From positions 1 to 54,848 of the forward strand of contig JAISAQ010000032.1 of assembly GCA_031266775.1 (NCBI GenBank): a stretch of 54,848 nucleotides of DNA. The letters run 5' to 3'. A program made the position numbers and the translations under genes. Each line of letters starts with the position of its first letter. Within the stretch, counting starts at the first letter, position 1. Positions 9,379-18,186 of this stretch are shown here, piece by piece. The stretch is from Treponema sp. (GTDB lineage Bacteria; Spirochaetota; Spirochaetia; Treponematales; Breznakiellaceae). The notes beneath the pieces are model-generated. The model was not told where the DNA came from and made no database searches. It saw only the letters and a list, made by a program, of their open reading frames with translations.

Positions 9379-10749
9379 ATGAAAATGAGAAACCTGTGGG
9401 TTGTTCTTGTGCTGGCGGCGCTTCTCTGCCCGTCCCTGTTTGCAACAGGGGGGAGCCAGAGCGGCGGGACATCCGGCCCGGTTACGGTAAATGTGGCTTT
9501 AGCCAACAACTATATTTCCCAGCAGCTGGCCAGGATTGCGCCGGCGGAATATAAGGCTGAAGGCGTTACGGTAAATCTTTCGGTACTTCCCGAAAACGAT
9601 CTCCGGCAGCGCCTTACTACCGAAGCCTCTACCGGCGGTACAACCTATGATATTTTCTACATTGGTCCATACGAGGCTCAAACATGGGCTAAAAACGGCT
9701 GGCTTGAGAATCTGGAGCCTTATTTTGCCAAACTGAGCGCCCAGGAAAAATCCTGGTACGACAGGGACGATCTCATTAAAGGCATGCTCGATTCCGTGTC
9801 CCTCAATGGACAGCCTTACGGCATCCACTTCTACGGCGAGGCTTCCTTTATCATGTATAACAAGGAACTTTTTGCCGCCAAGGGGCTTACCATGCCCGAT
9901 GAGCCAACTTGGGATCAGATCTATGACCTGGCAAAAAGAATTCACGATCCTTCCAGGGGCATTGTGGGTATGACCATGAGGGGAGCTCCCGGCTGGGGCA
10001 TGAGCGGCGCTCCCTTTGTGACTATGGTCAACGCTTTTGGCGGAAAATTCTTTGATATGCAGTGGAATGCGACGGTGAATACGCCGGAACAGCGGGGCGC
10101 CTGGGAGATGTACAAAAAGGTCCTCCGGGAAGCCGGACAGACCGATATTCTCTCCTACACCTACAACGAGTGTATCGGCCTTATGCAGTCGGGGAAGTGC
10201 GGTATCTATTACGATGCCACTTCTCTGGCCCCGCCCCTGGAAGACAACACTTCCAGCGTAAAAGGCAAGATCGGGTATGTGGCGGCCCCTCACGGCAAAT
10301 TGCAGAAGAACACCGCCTGGCTCTGGAACTGGACCATGGCTATCAATCCCAAGACCACCCAGGCCAAGAAAGATGCGGCCTTCAAGTTCATACTCTGGGC
10401 TACTTCCAAGGATTATGTACAGCTGGCGTATAAATACGATCCTACCGGTTCGGCTATTCCCCCCGCAGCCAGGTCTTCTACCTACAGGCTGCCCTTCTAT
10501 GCCAATGTTCCCTATGCCGCCCCGACCCTTCGGGTACTCGAAAACATGGACTTTACCAAGCCCTGTTACGATCCGGTTCCCTATGTGGGCCTCCAGTACA
10601 TCGCCATCCCCGAATTTGCCGATGCCGGTGATATTATGACCCGGAACCTGGCGGACTATGTGGTTGATAACATCACCCTGGACGAGGCGCTCAGGAGAAC
10701 CCAGCAGGTTTTTGAGCAGGTTGCGAGGGACGGCGGTTACAAAAAGTAA
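9379..10749 (+). CDS. ABC transporter substrate-binding protein, polyol/sugar type
   Basis: A 456-residue exported binding protein (family 1 extracellular solute-binding, COG1653). The signal peptide MKMRNLWVVLVLAALLCPSL is followed by FATGGSQSGG, with no Cys at the cleavage site, so it is periplasmic rather than a lipoprotein. Body motifs include TTYDIFYIGPYEAQTWAKNG, NGQPYGIHFYGEASFIMYNK and TAWLWNWTMAINPKT. These, with SmoF/SmoG-like permeases and an FGGY kinase downstream, resemble sorbitol/mannitol-type importers. The ligand is inferred. A GAGGAGG site precedes the ATG. Confidence 0.88.
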   Translation: MKMRNLWVVLVLAALLCPSLFATGGSQSGGTSGPVTVNVALANNYISQQLARIAPAEYKAEGVTVNLSVLPENDLRQRLTTEASTGGTTYDIFYIGPYEAQTWAKNGWLENLEPYFAKLSAQEKSWYDRDDLIKGMLDSVSLNGQPYGIHFYGEASFIMYNKELFAAKGLTMPDEPTWDQIYDLAKRIHDPSRGIVGMTMRGAPGWGMSGAPFVTMVNAFGGKFFDMQWNATVNTPEQRGAWEMYKKVLREAGQTDILSYTYNECIGLMQSGKCGIYYDATSLAPPLEDNTSSVKGKIGYVAAPHGKLQKNTAWLWNWTMAINPKTTQAKKDAAFKFILWATSKDYVQLAYKYDPTGSAIPPAARSSTYRLPFYANVPYAAPTLRVLENMDFTKPCYDPVPYVGLQYIAIPEFADAGDIMTRNLADYVVDNITLDEALRRTQQVFEQVARDGGYKK

Positions 10750-10849
10750 TCGTTGATATAGGTGTGAAGGACCTTTTAAAAAACAAGTTCAGGGAACTTC
10801 TAAAAACCCAGCCGGGATTTCCAGAGGTTCCCTTCAACTGACAGGCGGG

Positions 10850-10887
10850 CTTTCCCAACACCGGACGGGTGTTGGGAAAGTTTTATT
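10850..10887 (+). terminator. Intra-operon hairpin terminator or attenuator after the binding-protein gene
   Basis: A perfect 13-base-pair stem, CTTTCCCAACACC at 10850-10862 with GGTGTTGGGAAAG at 10868-10880, a 5-base loop, then TTTTATT. It lies 100 bases after the binding-protein stop and 73 bases before the first permease. Partial termination here would give more binding protein than permease, a known arrangement in ABC importers. Confidence 0.75.
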
Positions 10888-10953
10888 ACGAACCGATCTG
10901 TCAAATGTACCCTCTGATATGGTTAGCGATTCTGGAAGGTTAAAGGCGGGAAT

Positions 10954-11844
10954 ATGACAAAACGAAAGACCGATTACCGTTATCTTTTACCGGCAGTGGT
11001 GGTGGTCGCGGTGATGACCCAGATTCCTTTTCTGATGACGCTGATTTTTTCTACCCTTAGATGGAATCTTTCCCGGCCGGATATTCCCCGGACTTTTAAC
11101 GGAATTGACAATTTCCTTTATTTTTTGAAGATTGACAATTTTCCCGAGTTTCCCGCGTTCTACGGAATTTTATTCCAGACGCTTGTTATTACTTTTTTGA
11201 CCCTTCTGTTTTGTTCTTTTTTTGGTTTCCTTTTGGCGCTCCTTTTTGACCATACTATTCCGGGGATCAACATTGCCCGGACGTTGATATTGGGGCCTTT
11301 TTTTGTAATGTCTACCGCCAGCGGGGTTATCTGGAAAACTACTATTTTTAATACTACTTTTGGGTGGTACGGGGTAATTGCCAGAGCGCTGGGTTTTGCC
11401 CCGGTGGACATGGTGAGCTATCATCCCCTGATAACGATTATCGCGCTTTTTACCTGGCAGTGGATGCCGTTCTTTATCCTGGTGCTTTTGGCGGGTCTCC
11501 AGGGGCTGGATCAGGATCTTCTGGACTGTACGCGGATAGACGGGGTGGGCTGGCTTCAGGGTATTTTCAGGATCAAACTTCCCCTCATTATGAACCACCT
11601 CCGGGTGGCGATAATGCTGGGTCTGGTTTTTATCGTCAAGGAATTCGGCCTTATCCTGACTACTACCGCCGGGGGGCCTGGTACAAGGTCGTATACCCTT
11701 CCGTATTATGTCTATATGCAAATCTTCAGCGCAAACAATGTCGGCAGGGCGGGGGCTCTGGCGGCAATGACGGTGTTTTTAACCCTCGCGCTGGTGCGTC
11801 TGATCTACCGTTCTATTGAGCGGCGGAACGCGGCGTATCTGTAA
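10954..11844 (+). CDS. ABC transporter permease, MalF/SmoF type
   Basis: A 296-residue inner-membrane permease with six predicted membrane segments, starting KRKTDYRYLLPAVVVVAVMT. The EAA-type ATPase-contact loop is near QDLLDCTRIDGVGWLQGIFR, with the usual spacing before IKLPLI. The closest functional analogy is sorbitol/mannitol permease 1. It pairs with the permease at 11860, which begins 15 bases later behind AAGGAGGG. No ATP-binding subunit is encoded in the operon. Confidence 0.9.
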   Translation: MTKRKTDYRYLLPAVVVVAVMTQIPFLMTLIFSTLRWNLSRPDIPRTFNGIDNFLYFLKIDNFPEFPAFYGILFQTLVITFLTLLFCSFFGFLLALLFDHTIPGINIARTLILGPFFVMSTASGVIWKTTIFNTTFGWYGVIARALGFAPVDMVSYHPLITIIALFTWQWMPFFILVLLAGLQGLDQDLLDCTRIDGVGWLQGIFRIKLPLIMNHLRVAIMLGLVFIVKEFGLILTTTAGGPGTRSYTLPYYVYMQIFSANNVGRAGALAAMTVFLTLALVRLIYRSIERRNAAYL

Positions 11845-11859
11845 ACAAGGAGGGAATCT

Positions 11860-12726
11860 ATGGGAACAAAAAACGTTAAAGATGTCCAGCGGAGTATGCG
11901 AATCCGCAATTTCCTTAAAAAATTCATTCTTGCGGTAATAATCTGGGTAATCGCCATATTCTATTTTTTTCCTATTCTCTATATGTTTCTTTCGGGATTT
12001 AAAACCGAAGCCCAGGCGGTAACTCCGGCGATTTTCTTTAAGCCTACCCTGGTGACCTATCAGAAGGTCCTGGGCGATCCTACCATGCACCAGTATCTGC
12101 GGAATTCCCTTTTCCAGGTGTTCTTTGGCACCCTCATAAGCCTTTGTCTTGGTATACCCGCCGCCTTTGCCCTGGTTTTTGGGCGTTTCAAGAAAAGGGA
12201 TTCTTCCGGCAAGTATTACCTCTGGTTTATTACGACTATCCTGCTGCCGCCGGTAGCGGTCCTGATTCCTCTCTTTATCTGGTATCAGCAGTTCCGGCTT
12301 ATCAACACCCCCTATGGGCTTCTTGCGGCGTATGTGGGGTTTCATATTCCTATAGTGGTGTGGATGGTTCATTCCTTCTTTTCGGATCTTCCCAAGGAAA
12401 TTTTCGAGGCCGCTGAAATTGACGGTTGTACCAAATTTCAGCGCATGACCAGGATGGCGATTCCCCTGGCCAGGACGGGGATCATTTCCGCGGGCCTTCT
12501 GGTTGCGGTCTTTATCTGGAATGAATTTTTCCTCGGATTTAATCTTACAGGGAACCCTACCGCCACCCTGCCGGTATATATGGCCCGGTTCAGGGAGCAG
12601 CAAGGTCAGTTTGTGGCCCAGCTTTCGGCTTCTTCTACCATTTCGGTGCTTCCCGCTATTATCCTCGGCTGGATGACCCAAAAGGCGCTGGTTAAGGGGC
12701 TGGTAGCGGGCGCGGTAAAGGGATGA
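11860..12726 (+). CDS. ABC transporter permease, MalG/SmoG type
   Basis: A 288-residue permease with six membrane segments. It has the usual MalG-like start (FFPILYMFLSGFKTEAQA) and the EAA loop DLPKEIFEAAEIDGCTKFQR. It forms the channel with the upstream permease. The stop codon overlaps the kinase start (ATGA), showing translational coupling and suggesting that uptake and phosphorylation are linked. Confidence 0.9.
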   Translation: MGTKNVKDVQRSMRIRNFLKKFILAVIIWVIAIFYFFPILYMFLSGFKTEAQAVTPAIFFKPTLVTYQKVLGDPTMHQYLRNSLFQVFFGTLISLCLGIPAAFALVFGRFKKRDSSGKYYLWFITTILLPPVAVLIPLFIWYQQFRLINTPYGLLAAYVGFHIPIVVWMVHSFFSDLPKEIFEAAEIDGCTKFQRMTRMAIPLARTGIISAGLLVAVFIWNEFFLGFNLTGNPTATLPVYMARFREQQGQFVAQLSASSTISVLPAIILGWMTQKALVKGLVAGAVKG

Positions 12727-14246
12727 GAGATAAAAACGGCATTCTGGTTTTTGACATAGGGACCACCAGTGTAAAGTCGGCAATATTCGCAAGTTCGGGG
12801 GCTCTTCTGTGTTCGGTTTCGGCGCCTTATAAGACCGTTTATCCCAGGCCGGGCTGGGCCGAACAGGACCCGGAGCTGTTTTGGGAAGCGGCGGTAAAAG
12901 GCGCCCGTAACTTGCTGGCCTCCCCTGAAGCTCTGGGTGTTTCTATAGAAGCGATTGGCCTTTCGGGCCACATGAACGGATGCCTTCCGGTGGATGCCGG
13001 GGGTAATCCTGTATATCCTGAAATCATTCATTCCGATTCCCGAAGCGGCGCCCAGTGGGAGAGGATTCTTGCGCTCTTTGGCGCGGACCGGATTTACGCG
13101 GAAACAGGAAGCCCTGCGGATGTCCACTTTTCTCTTTCCAAGATGCTCTGGCTCAAGGACGAACAGGAAGGGGCTTTTAAAAAAACCGCCTGGTTTTTAA
13201 ATTCCAAGGATTATCTCCGTTTCAGGCTCACCGGCAATCCGGGGCTGACGGATTTTTCCGACGCTTCGCTGACCGACGTATTCGACGTAAACAAGCGGCA
13301 ATGGGCCTGGGACCTCATCGACGCCCTGGAACTCTCCCGGGAACGCTTCCCGGAAGTACGGAGCAGCGTTGAAACCTGCGGGGGCTTGTCGAAGGAGGCC
13401 GCCTTGGTTTTGGGGCTTCTTCCGGGGATTCCCGTTTCGGTTGGCGGAGGAGACGGGGCCTGCGCTACCAGGGGCAGCGGTGTCCGCGCCAAAGGGGAAG
13501 CGTACATTTCCGTCGGGTCCAGCGCTTTTATGTCCATGCTGTCGCCGGTTCCGGTCTTTGACGCTGCCGGAAGAAACCAGAATTTTTTCGATCTTGACGG
13601 AGTTTCCTGCAATGTCTGCGGTACGGCGCAGTGCGCCGGAAGTGCGGTGGACTGGGGCTTGAGCCTTCTGTTTGGGGATGAACCCCTGACGCCGGAACAA
13701 TACCGCCGGATCGAGGAGGGCCTGGAGGATATTCCGCCGGGTTCCCAAGGGGTTATTTTTCTGCCCTATCTGATGGGAGAGCGGACGCCCCATTGGGACC
13801 CCAACGCTAGAGGGGTGTTTACGGGGCTTTCCCTGTCCAGCGGCAGAGAGGTCCTTCTCCGTTCCGTATACGAAGGGGTGGCTTTTGCCCTGAAGGAAAT
13901 TGCCGGCCTTTACGATGATCTTGCCATGCCTGTAACTTCCCTTACCCTGCTGGGAGGAGGCATACGCAGTTCCTTCTGGAGAACCGTCATCTGTGATATA
14001 CTGGGAACGCCCATGAAGATCCATCCCTTTCCTACCCATGCCATAGCTCTGGGGGCGGCAATGGCGGCGGGGGTTTCTGTGGGGATCTGGAAAAACCTGG
14101 ATGAGGCGGCGGATCATGTCGACTTTTCCGGGCAGGAGCTTGTTCCTGACAAAGAAAAGACCTGGTGTTATGAAGGGTACTATCAGATTTACAGAAATCT
14201 TTACCGGGGGCTTAAAAAGTCCTTTGATGAACTCAGTGCTATATGA
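12723..14246 (+). CDS. xylB: FGGY-family carbohydrate kinase, xylulokinase-like
   Basis: A 507-residue sugar or polyol kinase. The N-terminal ATPase fold begins ILVFDIGTTSVKSAIF. The substrate region holds IGLSGHMNGCLPVD and PEIIHSDSRSG, where xylulokinases usually have GQMHG and ILWNDGR-type sequences, so the ligand may differ from xylulose. The C-terminal FGGY signature region reads LLGGGIRSSFWRTVICDILG. It overlaps the permease gene by 4 bases and is the last gene of the operon. Likely substrates are a ketopentose, ketotetrose or polyol brought in by the importer. The symbol is given for family, not proven substrate. Confidence 0.8.
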   Translation: MRDKNGILVFDIGTTSVKSAIFASSGALLCSVSAPYKTVYPRPGWAEQDPELFWEAAVKGARNLLASPEALGVSIEAIGLSGHMNGCLPVDAGGNPVYPEIIHSDSRSGAQWERILALFGADRIYAETGSPADVHFSLSKMLWLKDEQEGAFKKTAWFLNSKDYLRFRLTGNPGLTDFSDASLTDVFDVNKRQWAWDLIDALELSRERFPEVRSSVETCGGLSKEAALVLGLLPGIPVSVGGGDGACATRGSGVRAKGEAYISVGSSAFMSMLSPVPVFDAAGRNQNFFDLDGVSCNVCGTAQCAGSAVDWGLSLLFGDEPLTPEQYRRIEEGLEDIPPGSQGVIFLPYLMGERTPHWDPNARGVFTGLSLSSGREVLLRSVYEGVAFALKEIAGLYDDLAMPVTSLTLLGGGIRSSFWRTVICDILGTPMKIHPFPTHAIALGAAMAAGVSVGIWKNLDEAADHVDFSGQELVPDKEKTWCYEGYYQIYRNLYRGLKKSFDELSAI

Positions 14247-14250
14247 GAAC

Positions 14251-14274
14251 AACATACCGCGTGGTGTGTTGATT
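14251..14274 (+). repeat. GC-rich dispersed intergenic repeat, copy E (short)
   Basis: CCGCGTGGTGTGTTGATT at 14257-14274 matches the 3-prime halves of 32968-32985 and 40040-40057 (CCGYGYGGTRTGTTGATT) with two differences. The left flank AACATACCGC is the reverse complement of the same GCGGTATGTT core, so this copy is an inverted repeat. It lies directly after the kinase gene. Confidence 0.4.
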
Positions 14275-14364
14275 TAAATTACCGGGGAGACTTGGGCAAG
14301 CGTTTCTGTACCGCCTTGCGCCGGTTCCGGCCGCCGCACCCCTGCGGGACAGATTCGCGTTCCC

Positions 14365-14393
14365 TTGACGGTACGCTTTTTTCTTTATACATT
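14365..14393 (+). promoter_or_regulatory. Candidate promoter of the rnf operon
   Basis: TTGACG at 14365-14370, then TACATT at 14388-14393 after 17 bases (or TATACA at 14386-14391 after 15). Transcription would start at about 14399-14400, on the rnfC start codon, implying a leaderless or near-leaderless transcript. Confidence 0.5.
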
Positions 14394-14399
14394 TATGTC

Positions 14400-15770
14400 A
14401 TGCCGGTGAGTACATTCAAGCGGGGGCTGCGTCTTCCCACACGGAAACACGCTACCGAGGGAAAGGCGGTGGAACTTGCCCCCCTGCCGAAACAGGTGGT
14501 TATTCCCGTAAATCAGCACTTCGGAGCGCCGAATGTGTGCCTGGTTGCCGCGGGCGACAGGGTGCGCCGGGGCCAGAAAATAGCCGACGCCCAGGCGCCC
14601 GGACCTATGACTGTACCTGTTCATGCTTCAATTACCGGAACGGTAAAAAAGATAGAGATGCGGACCCAGGCAAATAACGCCGAGGGACCCTGTGTCATTA
14701 TCGGCTCTGATTCTTCGGAACCGGAAGACGCCGAAAACATCCTCTGTATGCCCCCGCTTGACATCAGCAGTTGCGGCAGGGAAGAGGCGCTGGCCCGTAT
14801 CCGCGAGGCGGGAATCATAGGCATGGGCGGCGCGGGGTTCCCCACCCATGTCAAGCTCAATCCTCCGCCGGACAAGCACATAGACCTTATTATTGTCGAC
14901 GGCGCCGAATGTGAACCTTATCTTACAACAGACGAGGCGGCGATGACCGAAAAGCCGGATCTCCTTGTCAGGGGTCTTGCTATTGTCATGAAGATAACCG
15001 GGGTGAACCGGGCAATTATCGGGATGGAAGACAACAAGGCGAAACTTGTCCCTTTAATCGAACAGGAACTGAGACTGGCGCATATTCCCGGCGATATCGG
15101 CGTAGGGCTCTGCCGTACCCGTTATCCGCAGGGGGGCGAAAAGATGCTGATCACCGCGCTCACCGGCCGGGAAGTGCCTTCGGGCGGGCTGCCCATGGAC
15201 GCGGGGTGCATTGTTTCCAACGCGGGGACCTTTATTGCCATAGCCGAGGCTTTTATACCGGGAAAGCCTCTTGTGGACCGGGATCTTACCGTTTCCGGCG
15301 GGGCCTGTAAAACGCCCAAAAACATCCGGGCTCCCATAGGAACCATGCTTGCCGATCTTCCCGCCGAATTTATGGACATAGACGCCGGCAGGCTGGCGAA
15401 GATTCTCTTTGGCGGCCCCATGATGGGCAGCGCCGTTCCTTCACTTGAAATTCCCATTCAGAAAAACACCTCCGGCATTATCCTCATGACCAAAGAGGAA
15501 ACCGCCGTCTATTCTGAAGGTTATTGTATACGCTGCTGCCGCTGCATTAACAATTGTCCCTGCCGGCTTTCGCCTGTAATCATGAACAACAGTCTTGAGG
15601 AAGGGGATCTTGATTATGCGGTGAAGGCGGGGCTTCTGGACTGCATTGAATGCGGCAGCTGTGCCTATGTATGCCCTGCCCGGATCAAACTGGTTCAGCG
15701 TTTCCGTGTCGGCAAACAGCGGCAGAAAATGCGGCAGGCCGCCATGGCCTCCGCGGGAGCCGGGGCGTAA
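14400..15770 (+). CDS. rnfC: RnfC, ferredoxin:NAD oxidoreductase soluble subunit
   Basis: 456 residues from the ATG at 14400, giving MPVSTFKRGLRLPTRK, where family members start. The frame is open back to a TTG at 14292 that has GGGGAG in front of it, but the added 36 residues look non-coding. Visible features are a biotinyl-lipoyl-like N-terminal domain, the NADH/FMN-type region with GIIGMGGAGFPTHVK and ECEPYLTTDE, then two [4Fe-4S] motifs, CIRCCRCINNCP and CIECGSCAYVCP. RnfC is the peripheral subunit that meets NAD(H) in the membrane Rnf complex. It is followed after 9 bases by rnfD. Confidence 0.93.
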   Translation: MPVSTFKRGLRLPTRKHATEGKAVELAPLPKQVVIPVNQHFGAPNVCLVAAGDRVRRGQKIADAQAPGPMTVPVHASITGTVKKIEMRTQANNAEGPCVIIGSDSSEPEDAENILCMPPLDISSCGREEALARIREAGIIGMGGAGFPTHVKLNPPPDKHIDLIIVDGAECEPYLTTDEAAMTEKPDLLVRGLAIVMKITGVNRAIIGMEDNKAKLVPLIEQELRLAHIPGDIGVGLCRTRYPQGGEKMLITALTGREVPSGGLPMDAGCIVSNAGTFIAIAEAFIPGKPLVDRDLTVSGGACKTPKNIRAPIGTMLADLPAEFMDIDAGRLAKILFGGPMMGSAVPSLEIPIQKNTSGIILMTKEETAVYSEGYCIRCCRCINNCPCRLSPVIMNNSLEEGDLDYAVKAGLLDCIECGSCAYVCPARIKLVQRFRVGKQRQKMRQAAMASAGAGA

Positions 15771-15779
15771 GGAGCATCG

Positions 15780-16886
15780 ATGGCAGAAACAAAAACGGAC
15801 GGCATGGAGGAGCGGGTACGTCCCGGGGAATTGTCCCTTTTTCTTTCATCAAGTCCCCACATTGTTTCTCCTGTTACAACGGCGCGGCTTATGGGAAACA
15901 TGCTCCTGGCCCTGGCGCCCGTGACCGTATACGGGGTGATCCTCTTCGGCCTTCCGGCCCTGCTCACGGTGATCGTTTCAACCGTGTCGGCCGTGGCGGC
16001 GGAGTCGCTTTTCAGGATCATCACCGGAAAGAAAGTCCGGGCGGCGGATCTTTCCGCGGGGGTAACGGGACTTCTCCTTGCGCTTGTTCTTCCCCCTTCC
16101 ACGCCGTTTTGGATCACGGCGCTGGGAGCGGTTTTTGCCGTTGTTGCCGCCAAAGAATTTTTCGGGGGACTTGGGGCCAATGTATTTAATCCGGCCCTTG
16201 CGGGCAGGGCTTTCCTTCTTATGAGTTTTCCCGTCGCCCTTACCGCGTGGCACAGGCCCGCGACGGGTTTTGTCCTCAGGCTGCCCGGTTCCCTTGGCGC
16301 TCCTGTCGACGGGATCAGCGGCGTTACTCCTTTGGGGATCACCTCCGGCGAAAGCGCCGCCGGTGTGGGAAAAGCCTTTTTTGCTTCGGGGCTTTCATCT
16401 TCCGCGGATTATCTTTCGACTATCCGGACGCTTTTTACCGGGAATCACGCGGGCAGCATAGGGGAAACATCGGCGCTGCTTATCCTTGCGGGGATGATCT
16501 TCCTCCTGATCAAAAAGACCATAGACTGGCGCGCGCCCCTTTCCATGATCGCCGCGTCTTTTATTACCGCCTTTGCCGTGGGGCTGGATCCCCTTTTCAG
16601 CGTGCTTTCAGGCGGCCTTCTCTTCGGCGCCGTGTTTATGACTACCGACTATGTTACGTCTCCCCTTGCTGCCAGGGGTAAATGGATTTTTGGCGCCGGC
16701 GCGGGAATCATTGTCATTCTTATACGGAAGTGGGGCAGTTATCCTGAAGGAGTTACCTACGGCATATTGATTATGAACGCTTTTGTTCCTTTCCTTAACC
16801 GGCTTCTGCCCCGGAAATACGGGTTTACGCCGAAGAAGAAGGCTTCATCCCGGCGCCGGGAACCGGGAGGGGGAACGGCAAAATGA
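15780..16886 (+). CDS. rnfD: RnfD, membrane flavoprotein subunit
   Basis: A 368-residue integral membrane subunit with about nine hydrophobic segments. Conserved parts are SSPHIVSPVTTARLMGNMLL, ADLSAGVTGLLLALVLPPS and NVFNPALAGRAFLL. The covalent FMN site, usually SGAT, reads SGVTPLG with Thr183 as the expected attachment residue, a conservative variant. AAGGAG lies before the ATG. The C-terminus overlaps rnfG by 4 bases. It forms part of the electron and ion path of Rnf. Confidence 0.93.
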   Translation: MAETKTDGMEERVRPGELSLFLSSSPHIVSPVTTARLMGNMLLALAPVTVYGVILFGLPALLTVIVSTVSAVAAESLFRIITGKKVRAADLSAGVTGLLLALVLPPSTPFWITALGAVFAVVAAKEFFGGLGANVFNPALAGRAFLLMSFPVALTAWHRPATGFVLRLPGSLGAPVDGISGVTPLGITSGESAAGVGKAFFASGLSSSADYLSTIRTLFTGNHAGSIGETSALLILAGMIFLLIKKTIDWRAPLSMIAASFITAFAVGLDPLFSVLSGGLLFGAVFMTTDYVTSPLAARGKWIFGAGAGIIVILIRKWGSYPEGVTYGILIMNAFVPFLNRLLPRKYGFTPKKKASSRRREPGGGTAK

Positions 16887-17578
16887 GCGAAAAACACGGC
16901 GTCGGGGAGATGTTGAAACTTGGTTTTACCCTTGCCCTTTTTGCGGCGTCGGCCTGTTCGGCCCTTGCCCTTGTGTATCAGGCGACAAGAGGGATCATCG
17001 CACAGCACGGGCGGAAGGATCTGGAGGCGGCGCTTGGGGAATTTTTTCCCGGCGGGGACAGTTTTGCCGATATTGGTGAAGCGGTACAAACGGGGATTAT
17101 CAAAAGCCCCGATCCGTCGGTGATTTTTGAAGACGCCTACGAGGTGAGGCGGAACGGCCGTATTGCCGGTGCGGCCCTGCAGGTTAGCCGGGGCAGTTAC
17201 GGAGGCCCCCTCCGTATCCTTGTCGGCGTTGGGGCGGACGGCCGCATTACCGGGGTGCGCATCCTTGAACACAAGGACACTCCGGGACTCGGGGCCAATG
17301 CCGCTTCTCCTTCCTATTATGTAGACAATGCTGCCAAACTTACCTTTTACGGCCAGTTCACCGGAAAACCGTCAAGCGATCCCTTTGAGCCCAAGAAAGA
17401 TGTAATCGCTGTTACCGCGTCCACCATTACAAGCGCCGCGGTTGCGCAGGCGGTGCGGGCGGCGGGCAGGGCGCTTGCCGCGTATTTTGCGGGGGAAACT
17501 GTGGAAGCGGACGCCGGTTCGGCCGCGTCAACCGGAGGCGGACAAAAGGACAGCCCTGTTGAAGGAAACGCCGGATGA
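16883..17578 (+). CDS. rnfG: RnfG, membrane-anchored FMN subunit
   Basis: 231 residues with one N-terminal membrane helix (about 13-33) and a periplasmic FMN-binding domain containing VGVGADGRITGVRILEHKDT and PGLGANA. The usual covalent FMN motif SGATxTS reads TASTITS (residues 178-184), so Thr181 is the presumed attachment residue but the Gly-Ala pair before it is replaced by Ala-Ser. The Ala/Gly-rich C-terminal tail is not conserved. It overlaps rnfD and rnfE by 4 bases each. Confidence 0.92.
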   Translation: MSEKHGVGEMLKLGFTLALFAASACSALALVYQATRGIIAQHGRKDLEAALGEFFPGGDSFADIGEAVQTGIIKSPDPSVIFEDAYEVRRNGRIAGAALQVSRGSYGGPLRILVGVGADGRITGVRILEHKDTPGLGANAASPSYYVDNAAKLTFYGQFTGKPSSDPFEPKKDVIAVTASTITSAAVAQAVRAAGRALAAYFAGETVEADAGSAASTGGGQKDSPVEGNAG

Positions 17579-18186
17579 AACGTTTTGCGGCGCTATTTGT
17601 TAACGGCATCATCCGGGAGAATCCCCTTCTTACCCTGATGATAGGCCTTTGTTCATCGCTCGCGGTGACCACCTCTGTGGCAAACGGCATAGGCATGGGA
17701 CTTTCCATGACCTTTGTGCTGCTCATGTCGGAAGTAGTGATCAGCCTTTTCAGAAAACTTATTCCTGAATCTATACGCATTCCCGTTTTTATCATTATTA
17801 TTGCCGCTTTTACGACGGTAATAGACTATGTTCTTAAAGCTTGGTTTCCGGACCTCTCCAGATCCATGGGGGTTTTTATTCCCCTCATTGTGGTGAATTG
17901 CATCATCATGGGCCGGGTCGAAGGTTTCGCGTCCAAACAGCCCCCGGACTGCGTAATCCCCGATGCGCTGGGCATGGGGCTGGGCTACACCTGGGTGCTT
18001 GCGGGTATCGCGGCGGTGCGGGAACTTCTGGGGGAAGGAACTCTTTTTAACGTACAGGTGCTGCCGGACACTTTTCAGCCTATCCTGTTTTTTGTACTGC
18101 CTCCGGGGGGCTTTTTCGTCTTTGCCCTGTTCATTTCGCTCAATAACTTTTTCAAATCCCGAATCAGGGACAGGGGAACGGCATGA
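17575..18186 (+). CDS. rnfE: RnfE, integral membrane subunit
   Basis: A 203-residue membrane protein with six helices, beginning VNGIIRENPLLTLMIGLCSS. It carries the family's conserved NCIIMGRVEGFASK and DALGMGLGYTWVL. It pairs with RnfA as an inverted-topology homologue around a buried iron-sulfur centre, for which one conserved Cys in VNCIIMGR is seen here. Start and stop overlap the neighbouring rnf genes (ATGA), so the six proteins are translationally coupled. Confidence 0.94.
   Translation: MKRFAALFVNGIIRENPLLTLMIGLCSSLAVTTSVANGIGMGLSMTFVLLMSEVVISLFRKLIPESIRIPVFIIIIAAFTTVIDYVLKAWFPDLSRSMGVFIPLIVVNCIIMGRVEGFASKQPPDCVIPDALGMGLGYTWVLAGIAAVRELLGEGTLFNVQVLPDTFQPILFFVLPPGGFFVFALFISLNNFFKSRIRDRGTA

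Noticed and set aside
14292..14399. N-terminal extension of RnfC from a TTG with GGGGAG in front
   Set aside because: The extra 36 residues do not resemble RnfC, and the family start fits ATG 14400. It remains an alternative because the TTG has a better ribosome site.
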